This document shows, in pieces, positions 7,802 to 12,843 of a stretch of DNA of 12,843 nucleotides. A model generated the notes under the pieces. It saw only the letters and a list, made by a program, of their open reading frames with translations, was not told the DNA's origin and ran no database searches. Both the position numbers and the translations under genes were made by a program. This DNA is from an uncultured Spirochaetota bacterium (GTDB lineage Bacteria; Spirochaetota; UBA4802; UBA5368). The stretch lies in contig CALMJO010000011.1 of NCBI GenBank assembly GCA_937864375.1, forward strand, positions 1 to 12,843. Direction: 5' to 3'. Position 1 is the first letter of the stretch. Each line of letters begins with the position of its first letter.

Positions 7802-7830
7802 AATATAATACCCGTATACATGTGCTGCAA
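7802..7830 (-). promoter_or_regulatory. Likely promoter of the PIN toxin-antitoxin pair
   Basis: Minus strand: TTGCAG (7830-7825, 3/6), a 17-nt spacer containing the palindrome GTATAC, then TATATT (7807-7802, 5/6). A transcript would start near 7795, about 20 nt before the antitoxin ATG. It lies in the unique DNA, between the repeat and the antitoxin, so the pair would carry its own promoter. Confidence 0.5.
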
Positions 7831-7846
7831 GCATAAATACCTGATT

Positions 7847-7977
7847 CCCGCGCCGCCGGTAATCATCTCCACGGTGGTCTTCGCGTAACCCTGCCGGGGA
7901 AACACGGTCCGGGCGGAATCCAGGAGCTTTTTCTTCCGGGCCTCCTTTTCCGCTGCTGTGCGCGCGCGCTGTTTCAT
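7847..7977 (-). pseudogene. Truncated 5' copy of tetR
   Basis: From ATG 7977 the first ~44 codons match the intact tetR exactly at protein level, up to MITGGAG. Homology then stops at 7847. The frame continues for ~30 unrelated codons to a stop at 7753-7755, inside the antitoxin gene but in another frame. The recognition helix (GTFYLYF region) and the whole ligand domain are missing, so it should not bind DNA. It could still be transcribed and might couple translation to the antitoxin, whose start it overlaps by 23 bp. Confidence 0.9.
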
Positions 7978-7986
7978 GGGCTTGTC

Positions 7987-8010
7987 GTAAATGAATACTT
8001 CTTCATGTAC
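7987..8010. promoter_or_regulatory. Palindromic tetR operator (copy B)
   Basis: Identical to the 24-bp palindrome at 7081-7104, with centres 906 bp apart. The accompanying promoter boxes are also kept (TTGACG at 8032-8027, TACATG at 8009-8004, minus strand). The intact TetR should bind here as well and so affect transcription entering the PIN toxin-antitoxin pair. Confidence 0.7.
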
Positions 8011-8080
8011 AGGCCTGGGCGCTGATCGTCAATGATTATTTGCGAGGGGGAGGGGGCGCAAAGCGGTTCCCATCCGGGTG

Positions 8081-9214
8081 TTAGAATTCCATTGCGGCAA
8101 GCCACGGGACAGCCGCGCGGACCTCCACTCCGTCGGGGTATGTTTTTTCGCGGTCCAGGGTACGCACCAGTTGAATTTTCTTCCTTGTCGCCTCCATCAA
8201 TCCGGCAAAGGCCCTGAATTGCGGGCTCCGCTCGCCGTCGGACCATTTCGTTTCCATCAGGAGAACGGGTTCGTCGTTCACCACGGCGAGAAAATCGATC
8301 TCCTGCCCGTCCTTGCGTTTCACGTAGTGGAGCGCTGTGCGCTCGCCGTCGCAGTCTTCCCGGTACTGCAGCTCTTTTAATAGCGCGCAGGCGACAAGGT
8401 TTTCAAACCGGGCGCCCTCGTCCCCAATCACCTGCCCGGTATCATAGAAATAATACTTGGGAAGTTTCAGGAGGGACCGCGCAACGTTCGAATGATAGGG
8501 AGTAACCTTGAATACGATATACATGTTCTCGAGAACCGAAAGCCAGTTTTTCACGGTTTTGTCGGAAACCTGGAGGTCCGTCGCGAGGGAGCTGAACGAA
8601 ATGGGACTTCCCACCCTTCGCCGCAGCAGCTCAATGAGCGTTTCAATCGCGGCTATCCGGTGAATGTTCTCAATCTCAACCAGGTCCTGGCGTATGATAA
8701 TGTCGAGATGGGTTTTTTTCCAGCGGTTATAGAAGCGCGATTCGCCGTTCAGGAACGGCTCGGGGAAACCGCCTATTTTCAAAAGCAGGTCAAGCGCCTC
8801 GTCCGGATTGGGCGGATCGAGATAGCGCTTGATTTCCTTCAAATCGAGGGGATGAAGCCGGAACTGGAAAAAACGCCCGGCGAGCGAATCGCCCGCTTTC
8901 CGATAGGTATCGAGCCGCGCGCTTCCCGTCACGAGAAGGCGCGGCCTCGCGCCCTCGGTATCGTACACGCCCTTGAGAAACGATTTCCATTTCTTCATCT
9001 TATGGAGCTCGTCAAGGATCACGAGCTCTTTCGAGCGATCCCAGGATCTCCTGATGAGCGCGATTCTGTGCTCCGGATTATCAAAATTGAAATAATCATA
9101 ATGGTTACTCATCATTCGGGCCAGCGTGGTTTTCCCGCTCTGCCGGGGGCCCGTGATAAAGACGATCTTTTTATCGAGATCCGCTTTTACCGGTTCGGCC
9201 AGGTGTCGTTCCAT
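8081..9214 (-). CDS. AAA_14/DUF4143 ATP-binding protein
   Basis: 377-residue P-loop ATPase of the widespread, poorly characterised AAA_14–DUF4143 group. Walker A is GPRQSGKTT (22-30), Walker B is LVILDE (D68/E69), and a sensor-like TGSAR lies at 96-100. The middle (~190-250) looks like a winged-helix region. The DUF4143 C-terminus has E305, D307, and ETK (E321/K323) about 14 residues later, an arrangement seen in PD-(D/E)xK nuclease folds. Length is full for the family. No clear ribosome binding site precedes ATG 9214. The gene stands alone between two toxin-antitoxin pairs, 151 bp from vapC and 103 bp upstream of the truncated tetR start. The role is unknown; such genes are common cargo in variable regions. 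Its composition seems less GC-rich than the mqn genes. Confidence 0.92.
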   Translation of the reverse strand: MERHLAEPVKADLDKKIVFITGPRQSGKTTLARMMSNHYDYFNFDNPEHRIALIRRSWDRSKELVILDELHKMKKWKSFLKGVYDTEGARPRLLVTGSARLDTYRKAGDSLAGRFFQFRLHPLDLKEIKRYLDPPNPDEALDLLLKIGGFPEPFLNGESRFYNRWKKTHLDIIIRQDLVEIENIHRIAAIETLIELLRRRVGSPISFSSLATDLQVSDKTVKNWLSVLENMYIVFKVTPYHSNVARSLLKLPKYYFYDTGQVIGDEGARFENLVACALLKELQYREDCDGERTALHYVKRKDGQEIDFLAVVNDEPVLLMETKWSDGERSPQFRAFAGLMEATRKKIQLVRTLDREKTYPDGVEVRAAVPWLAAMEF

Positions 9215-9217
9215 GGT

Positions 9218-9287
9218 GACTTTTTCGGATATTATTCCGGATTAGTCAAGACTTTTCCGGAGTAGGATACGCAAAAGTCATACTAAT
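9218..9287. repeat. Direct and inverted GACTTTT repeats upstream of the ATPase gene
   Basis: GACTTTTTCGGA (9218-9229) and GACTTTTCCGGA (9250-9261) are direct copies differing at one base. AAAAGTC (9273-9279) is inverted relative to both. With flanks ATTAGT (9241-9246) and ACTAAT (9282-9287), the span 9241-9287 forms an imperfect inverted repeat around a 16-nt centre. TCCGGA also recurs at 9236 and 9256, 20 bp apart. The block lies 4-73 bp upstream of the ATPase start and could be its operator. No convincing -35/-10 pair was found there. Confidence 0.5.
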
Positions 9288-9365
9288 TGCTCACCACCTT
9301 CTTGAGGAGGGCCGCTACGCAGGGTGGCGGGAGCGCACACCATCAGCGTGAATGAGATCGTGTCA

Positions 9366-9758
9366 TCATTTGATGACGCTGACATCGTATTTCAGGAATT
9401 TATCGTCGCCGGTTACTACCGCGGCTTTTTCTTTCATGGCCGTGGCTATTATGAATCTGTCGGCGGGATCCTTGTGATAAAACGGCAGCTTGTTCGCCAG
9501 GCACAGGATCGAAACATCCAGGGGATACAGCGACAGGGAATGCTTTTCCACGGCCATGTTGAACCATAGTTCGGCGTCCATGGGAAGGGCGATCTGCCCG
9601 CGGGCGCATTTCAAACTGATCTCCCATGCAGAAATGGAAGACACGAACACGATTGGAGCGTGTTCAATCTCCTGAAGCGCCCGAGGGGAAAGATCGCCGC
9701 TCCGGCTCGCGAGCCAGAGCAGGGCGCAGGTATCCAGCACGATTTTGGATTCAAGCAT
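9366..9758 (-). CDS. vapC: VapC-family PIN-domain toxin of a Phd/VapC pair
   Basis: 130-residue PIN ribonuclease toxin. Acidic active-site residues: D9 in VLDTCALLWLA, E46 in SISAWEISLK, D97/D100 in DPADRFIIATA, D118/D119 in TGDDKF. These motifs belong to the PIN branch usually partnered with Phd/YefM antitoxins, which matches its neighbour. The start at 9758 overlaps the antitoxin stop by 8 bp and is served by AGGAGG about 9 nt upstream, inside the antitoxin gene. The stop codon lies within a short palindrome (GTCATCA/TGATGAC, 9362-9377) whose 2-nt centre is too tight for a terminator. The two PIN toxins in this window belong to different branches, so this is not a duplication. Confidence 0.93.
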   Translation of the reverse strand: MLESKIVLDTCALLWLASRSGDLSPRALQEIEHAPIVFVSSISAWEISLKCARGQIALPMDAELWFNMAVEKHSLSLYPLDVSILCLANKLPFYHKDPADRFIIATAMKEKAAVVTGDDKFLKYDVSVIK

Positions 9759-9975
9759 CTTCCCATTCCTCCTGGGTTGGTTCCGTGGGGTCGTACAGGA
9801 TCCGTATGTTTTTCAGTTCCTTGTGGACGGCCGTCCTGCTTCCGCGGGGAAGCGGCACGAGTTCGGCGACCGCGACGCCGTGGCGCATGATGATCACTTT
9901 TTCTCCTCGTTTTTCAATGGTTCGGATCAGCGCGGAAAGCCTGGTCTTGGCCTCATGTATGCTTACGGTAATCAT
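9751..9975 (-). CDS. Phd/YefM-family antitoxin
   Basis: 74-residue antitoxin. The N-terminal MITVSIHEAKTRLSALI and the following VIIMRHGVAVAELVPL are the typical Phd/YefM DNA-binding and dimer fold. The acidic tail (PTQEEWEDA) is the likely toxin-binding part. It overlaps vapC by 8 bp. Start ATG 9975 is preceded by GGAG about 8 nt upstream. The promoter upstream contains a perfect inverted repeat between its -35 and -10 boxes, fitting the autoregulation known for this family. Confidence 0.92.
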   Translation of the reverse strand: MITVSIHEAKTRLSALIRTIEKRGEKVIIMRHGVAVAELVPLPRGSRTAVHKELKNIRILYDPTEPTQEEWEDA

Positions 9976-10009
9976 GGCCTTACTCCAAAATTATGATCCA
10001 ATAGACTAA

Positions 10010-10037
10010 ATTAAATCAAATAAACCATATTTGTCAA
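10010..10037 (-). promoter_or_regulatory. Promoter with embedded operator for the Phd/VapC pair
   Basis: Minus strand: TTGACA (10037-10032, perfect -35), a 16-nt spacer, and TTTAAT (10015-10010, 5/6). The perfect inverted repeat CAAATA–5 nt–TATTTG (10017-10033) fills the spacer and clips the -35, so a bound antitoxin complex would block RNA polymerase. The leader would be ~30 nt. The area is strikingly AT-rich compared with the flanking mqn genes. Confidence 0.75.
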
Positions 10038-10198
10038 GCCCTAATGCAATTCCTTAATGATATTGGTGATTAATGTCCGGGTGCACGAACGCGCCTCATG
10101 ACGCGTTGCAGCGCATTCAATGATAGTCTGGATGGGGAGAAGGGGTGGGCCGAGCGGCTTTGAGGCGGCCAGGGATGCGTCAGGATTCAGGAGCGCCT
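10038..10198. other. Intergenic region between mqnE and the Phd/VapC promoter
   Basis: No gene seen. One imperfect inverted repeat, AACGCG (10088-10093) / CGCGTT (10102-10107) with an 8-nt loop, could form a hairpin downstream of mqnE, but it lacks a T-run. The right edge of the AT-rich accessory block falls here, as composition changes around 10070-10090. Confidence 0.35.
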
Positions 10199-11284
10199 TC
10201 AGGCGCCGTACCCGGCGGTGCTTCTCACCGGCACGAAGCCCGCGCTGGAGATGAGTCGCCTGAGCCCCTCCTCGGTGCCGGCGTCCGGGGTGCGCGCACC
10301 GGCCGCGTGCACGACCTTCTCGTAGTGATACGTCGCCCCGATGTCGTCCACGCCGAACGAAAGCAGTACCTGCGCCATCTTTTCGCCCACGTACATCCAG
10401 AGCGCCTTCATGTGGGGGACGTTATGCAGGAACACGCGCGCCGCCGCATAGACGCGCAGGTCGTCGAACCCCGTGACTGTCTTTTTCGCTCGTACCTTCG
10501 TATGCTCTTCATGAAAGGCCAGAGGCACGAATGTCTTGAAGCCGCCGGTCTCGTTCTGAAGATCGCGAATGAGCGACATGTGGTCCACCAGGTGACCGGC
10601 GTCCTCGATGTGGCCGTAGAGCATGGTCGCGTTGGTCCTGAGCCCCGCGCGGTGCGCCGCGCGCATCACCGCGAGCCAGCGGTCCCCGGAGATTTTTTTT
10701 GGCGCGAGCACGGTGCGCACTCCCTCGTCGAAGATTTCGGCGCCCCCGCCTGGAATGGCGCCCAGCCCCGCGTCGATGAACTTTTTAAAGAGCTCGTCCA
10801 GCGACATGCCGCCCAGCTTCGCGAAGCGATCGTATTCCACGGCGGTGAAGGCGACGATGAAGAGCTCGCTCTTCACGCGCTTGATACGCCGCAGCATCTC
10901 GAAGAAATAGTCCAGGCCAAGCTCCGGGTTGATTCCCCCCACGATGTGCACCTCGTCAATGCCAAAGGCGACCGCGTCGCGCACGCGCTGTTCGATCTCT
11001 TCCAGGCTGAACGTGTAGGCATCGGGGTCGCACGCGTCGCGCGAGAAGGCGCACAGCGGGCAGCGAAGCTCGCACACGTTGGAGTAGTTCAGGTTCATGT
11101 TCACGCCGTAGTAGACGCGATCGCCGTGGAGCGCCCTCCGGACGTGGTTCGCGATGAGGCCGAGCTCCAAAATATCGTTCGTCGCGAGCATCGTACGCGC
11201 GTCGTCCGCGCTCGCGGGAGTCCCATCGAGTACTTTTTCCGCGATCGCGCGAAGCTTCGTGTTGGTGAATGCCGAGAGGTTCAT
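10199..11284 (-). CDS. mqnE: Aminofutalosine synthase MqnE
   Basis: Radical-SAM enzyme that adds the 5'-deoxyadenosyl radical of SAM to the MqnA product and forms 6-amino-6-deoxyfutalosine with loss of CO2. The 361-residue protein has the family length. The cluster motif CELRCPLC places cysteines at 71, 75 and 78. Other family marks are HIVGGINPELGLDYF (113-127), IPGGGAEIF (177-185), TNATMLYGHIED and the C-terminal GVDDIGAT. Start ATG 11284 has AAGGA ~13 nt upstream. It is the last gene of the right-hand mqn group, 49 bp after mqnM. The Phd/VapC block begins 224 bp beyond its stop codon. Confidence 0.95.
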   Translation of the reverse strand: MNLSAFTNTKLRAIAEKVLDGTPASADDARTMLATNDILELGLIANHVRRALHGDRVYYGVNMNLNYSNVCELRCPLCAFSRDACDPDAYTFSLEEIEQRVRDAVAFGIDEVHIVGGINPELGLDYFFEMLRRIKRVKSELFIVAFTAVEYDRFAKLGGMSLDELFKKFIDAGLGAIPGGGAEIFDEGVRTVLAPKKISGDRWLAVMRAAHRAGLRTNATMLYGHIEDAGHLVDHMSLIRDLQNETGGFKTFVPLAFHEEHTKVRAKKTVTGFDDLRVYAAARVFLHNVPHMKALWMYVGEKMAQVLLSFGVDDIGATYHYEKVVHAAGARTPDAGTEEGLRRLISSAGFVPVRSTAGYGA

Positions 11285-11333
11285 TTTCGTGCGGGTTTCC
11301 TTGATGGGGATGGAGCGAATCGGCCCCCGGGCC

Positions 11334-11924
11334 TCATCCCCAGCTCTTGTACAGGGAATGCGCGATCCCCAGCGCCGTCAATATTTTTCCAACAAGAAAA
11401 TTTACGATGTCGTCCACGCTCTCCGGGTGGTTGTAGAAGACCGGCGCGGGAACGAGGATGTCCGCCCCCGCGAGCTTTGCGGCGCGCATGTTCTCGATGT
11501 GGACGAGCGAGAGCGGGGTCTCGCGGGGGACCAGCACCAGGCGGCGGCGCTCCTTGAGCGCGACGTCGGCGGCGCGCGTGATGAGGGAGGACGAGTACCC
11601 GGACGCGATCGCGGCGAGCGTCTTCATGGAGCAGGGCGCGATCGCCATGCCGTCGAAGCGGAACGAGCCGCTGGCGGGCGGCGCGAAAAAATCGTCAATG
11701 GCGCACTCGCGCAGGAGACTGCCGTCTCCGCGGGTGCCCCGGGAATCGAGCACCTCGCGCATTGACGCCGGCGCGCTCTTTCCGCGATAGAGCTCGTGCG
11801 CGATCGTCTTCCAGCCCATGGGCGACACGATCGAGATGACGGGCTTCTCGTGCGCGATGAGCTCCTCGACGAGGCGCACGCCCAGTATGGCGCCGCTGGC
11901 GCCGGTGATTGCCGTTACGTACAT
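11334..11924 (-). CDS. mqnM: UbiX-type flavin prenyltransferase (MqnM)
   Basis: Transfers a dimethylallyl group to FMN to make prenyl-FMN, the cofactor of UbiD-family decarboxylases. The 196-residue product is full length, with the FMN-binding TGASGA (7-12), the PCSMKTLAAIASGYSSS segment, RAADVALKERRRLVLVPRETPLS, and the FYNHPESVDDIV segment near the C-terminus. The family also serves ubiquinone synthesis (ubiX). I use mqnM because every identifiable neighbour is a futalosine-pathway gene and a likely UbiD-type gene ends at the right edge of the window. The start lies 15 bp after the mqnP stop; no clear ribosome binding site, so coupling to mqnP is likely. Confidence 0.93.
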   Translation of the reverse strand: MYVTAITGASGAILGVRLVEELIAHEKPVISIVSPMGWKTIAHELYRGKSAPASMREVLDSRGTRGDGSLLRECAIDDFFAPPASGSFRFDGMAIAPCSMKTLAAIASGYSSSLITRAADVALKERRRLVLVPRETPLSLVHIENMRAAKLAGADILVPAPVFYNHPESVDDIVNFLVGKILTALGIAHSLYKSWG

Positions 11925-11939
11925 GCGGGAAGTGTAGCG

Positions 11940-12782
11940 CTACCTGAAAAATACGTCAACAAATGTTCCCGCGAACAGGACCGGCGAGACGAAGCGGTTG
12001 AGGAGAAAGAACTCGTTCACCGCGGTCGCCGGGTCGCCGGTGCGCGCGAGCGACTGCTGGCGGTAGAAGATGATCGCGGTGGAAAACACCGCGACCCAGA
12101 AGGGGATGCCGCGCGCGGTTATGACGCCCGCCGCGACCAGGAGCGCGACCGCGCACCCGTAGCTCGCGATCGAGATCGCGAGCGCCCTTTTTCTCCCCAG
12201 GCGCGCGGGAATGGAAAAGAGCCCCTCCTTCCGGTCGAAATCCACGTCCAGGAGCGCGTAGACCACGTCCAGCCCCGCGATCCACAGCATGATCACGGCT
12301 CCCAGGAGAAAGGGAAGCAGCTCAATCTCCCCCGTCACCGCGAGGTAGCCGCCCACGGGCGCGGCGGCCTCCACGAAGCCAAGGTAGAAGTGCGATGCCG
12401 ACGTGAAGCGCTTGAAATACGAGTAGGTGTAAAGAAGCACGATCGCGGGAAACGACAGGTAAAAGCACAGGCTGTTCAGCATGAGCGCGGAGAGCACCAG
12501 GAGGGCGGACGAGCCTATTCCCAGCATGAGCACGTCGCCCGGCTTCATGGCGCCCGCGGGAAGGGCGCGTCCCTTCGTGCGCGGGTTCCTCGCGTCGATG
12601 GCGCGGTCGATGTAGCGGTTGAATGACATGCCGGCGGTGCGCGCGGCGAAGAGCGCGATCGTGACCCACACCCAGGTGATGAAGTCCCCCCCGCCGGCGA
12701 AGAGCACGCCCAGCCATGCGAAGGGCAGCGCGAAGAGGGTCTGCTCAATCATTACGAGGTCGCTGAACTTTTTAAAATCCAT
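11940..12782 (-). CDS. mqnP: UbiA-family prenyltransferase (MqnP)
   Basis: Membrane prenyltransferase expected to attach the polyprenyl chain to 1,4-dihydroxy-6-naphthoate. The 280-residue protein has about eight or nine hydrophobic helices. The first Asp-rich motif is NRYIDRAID (N55, D59, D63) followed by ARNPRT; the second is DVVYALLDVDFD (D172, D179, D183). I start at ATG 12782 because AGGAG lies ~10 nt upstream. An earlier in-frame TTG (12803) would put that site inside the gene. The start overlaps the end of the preceding gene by 11 bp, a sign of translational coupling. ubiA is the alternative name; context favours the menaquinone role. Confidence 0.92.
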   Translation of the reverse strand: MDFKKFSDLVMIEQTLFALPFAWLGVLFAGGGDFITWVWVTIALFAARTAGMSFNRYIDRAIDARNPRTKGRALPAGAMKPGDVLMLGIGSSALLVLSALMLNSLCFYLSFPAIVLLYTYSYFKRFTSASHFYLGFVEAAAPVGGYLAVTGEIELLPFLLGAVIMLWIAGLDVVYALLDVDFDRKEGLFSIPARLGRKRALAISIASYGCAVALLVAAGVITARGIPFWVAVFSTAIIFYRQQSLARTGDPATAVNEFFLLNRFVSPVLFAGTFVDVFFR

Positions 12783-12843
12783 ACTCTTTCCATCTCCTGG
12801 CAACGAGCTCCCGCACCCCGGGGCTCATGGTGATTTCCTGGGG
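12772..12843 (-). CDS. mqnL: C-terminal end of a probable UbiD-family decarboxylase (MqnL), 5' part outside the window
   Basis: An open minus-strand frame enters at the right edge and ends with TAA at 12774-12772. Its last 23 residues read roughly ...ITMSPGVRELVARRWKEYGF. The spacing of Ile, Val and Trp resembles the C-terminal helix of UbiD-type decarboxylases. A UbiD next to ubiX and ubiA is what the futalosine route needs (MqnL decarboxylates the prenylated naphthoate using prenyl-FMN). The overlap with mqnP supports a real coding end. With so few residues the family call rests mainly on context. Confidence 0.55.
   Translation of the reverse strand, partial: PQEITMSPGVRELVARRWKEYGF

Larger units (their letters stand above)
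7149..8054. mobile_element. Putative inserted toxin-antitoxin unit (698 bp unique DNA plus one repeat copy)
   Basis: The segment between the two 208-bp direct repeats (7149-7846) contains almost nothing but a toxin-antitoxin pair and its promoter. With one repeat it forms a 906-bp unit. No transposase, terminal inverted repeats or integrase are present, and 208 bp is far too long for a transposition target duplication. The layout is what single-crossover integration of a circle sharing 208 bp of homology would leave. It could equally be the product of recombination with a related tetR allele. The base composition looks less GC-rich than the mqn genes. The structure is seen; the mobility is inferred. 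Confidence 0.4.
7847..8054. repeat. 208-bp direct repeat, copy B
   Basis: Second copy of the repeat at 6941-7148, with three substitutions (7861, 7876, 8046). The first two fall in tetR codons and are silent (Ile ATT for ATC, Thr ACC for ACT); the third is upstream of the promoter. The copy ends 26 bp from the stop codon of the ATPase gene. Confidence 0.97.

Noticed and set aside
7149..8054. Insertion sequence with target duplication
   Set aside because: No transposase or terminal inverted repeats; 208-bp repeats are far longer than target duplications made by known insertion sequences.
7974..8246. 90-codon minus-strand frame covering the repeat and the ATPase 3' end
   Set aside because: It overlaps the ATPase C-terminus in another frame and reads through the tetR promoter/operator; no recognisable protein.
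9362..9377. Palindrome GTCATCA/TGATGAC at the end of vapC as a terminator
   Set aside because: The 2-nt centre cannot form a normal loop, there is no T-run, and it overlaps the stop codon.
12783..12803. TTG start for the prenyltransferase, seven residues longer
   Set aside because: The AGGAG ribosome binding site would lie within the coding region; the ATG at 12782 is correctly spaced from it.
1..12843. CRISPR arrays, tRNA or rRNA genes, and riboswitches
   Set aside because: No regularly spaced short repeats, no cloverleaf-like stretch and no long structured leader were found; the intergenic regions are short and accounted for.

Overview
The window comes from a GC-rich bacterium that makes menaquinone by the futalosine route. 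No 16S or other taxonomic marker is present. A large PAS-rich soluble kinase together with futalosine genes would fit a GC-rich spirochaete-like or deltaproteobacterial-type lineage, but that is a guess. Most genes lie on the minus strand, so the pathway reads from right to left.

Right part (12843 to 10199, minus): the last codons of a probable UbiD-type decarboxylase (mqnL), then a UbiA prenyltransferase (mqnP), a UbiX flavin prenyltransferase (mqnM) and the radical-SAM aminofutalosine synthase mqnE. They are tightly spaced and look like one operon. Left part (minus): a TetR-family regulator followed by mqnA (chorismate dehydratase) at 7071-5566, and mqnC (cyclic dehypoxanthine futalosine synthase) at 1079-1, which runs off the left edge. 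Together these cover chorismate to aminofutalosine (MqnA, MqnE), the MqnC cyclisation, and prenylation/decarboxylation of the naphthoate (MqnP, MqnL with prenyl-FMN from MqnM). A nucleosidase/deaminase step, MqnD and the final methyltransferase are not in the window.

Between mqnA and mqnC, on the plus strand, is a 1384-residue soluble sensor kinase: receiver, eight PAS modules, then a HisKA_2/HWE-type histidine kinase core. It has a good sigma70-type promoter and a TTG start.

Between mqnE and tetR-mqnA sits an accessory block of about 3 kb (10037-7149): a Phd/VapC toxin-antitoxin pair whose promoter contains a perfect inverted repeat, an AAA_14/DUF4143 ATPase, and a second PIN toxin with a small antitoxin of a type I cannot name. 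This second pair is flanked by two copies of a 208-bp direct repeat (205/208 identical). Each copy carries the tetR promoter, its palindromic operator and the first ~44 codons of tetR. One copy belongs to the intact tetR; the other is a truncated tetR fragment running into the antitoxin gene. The pair therefore looks like a small insertion that duplicated, or brought with it, the regulator's control region. This is the most unusual structure in the window.
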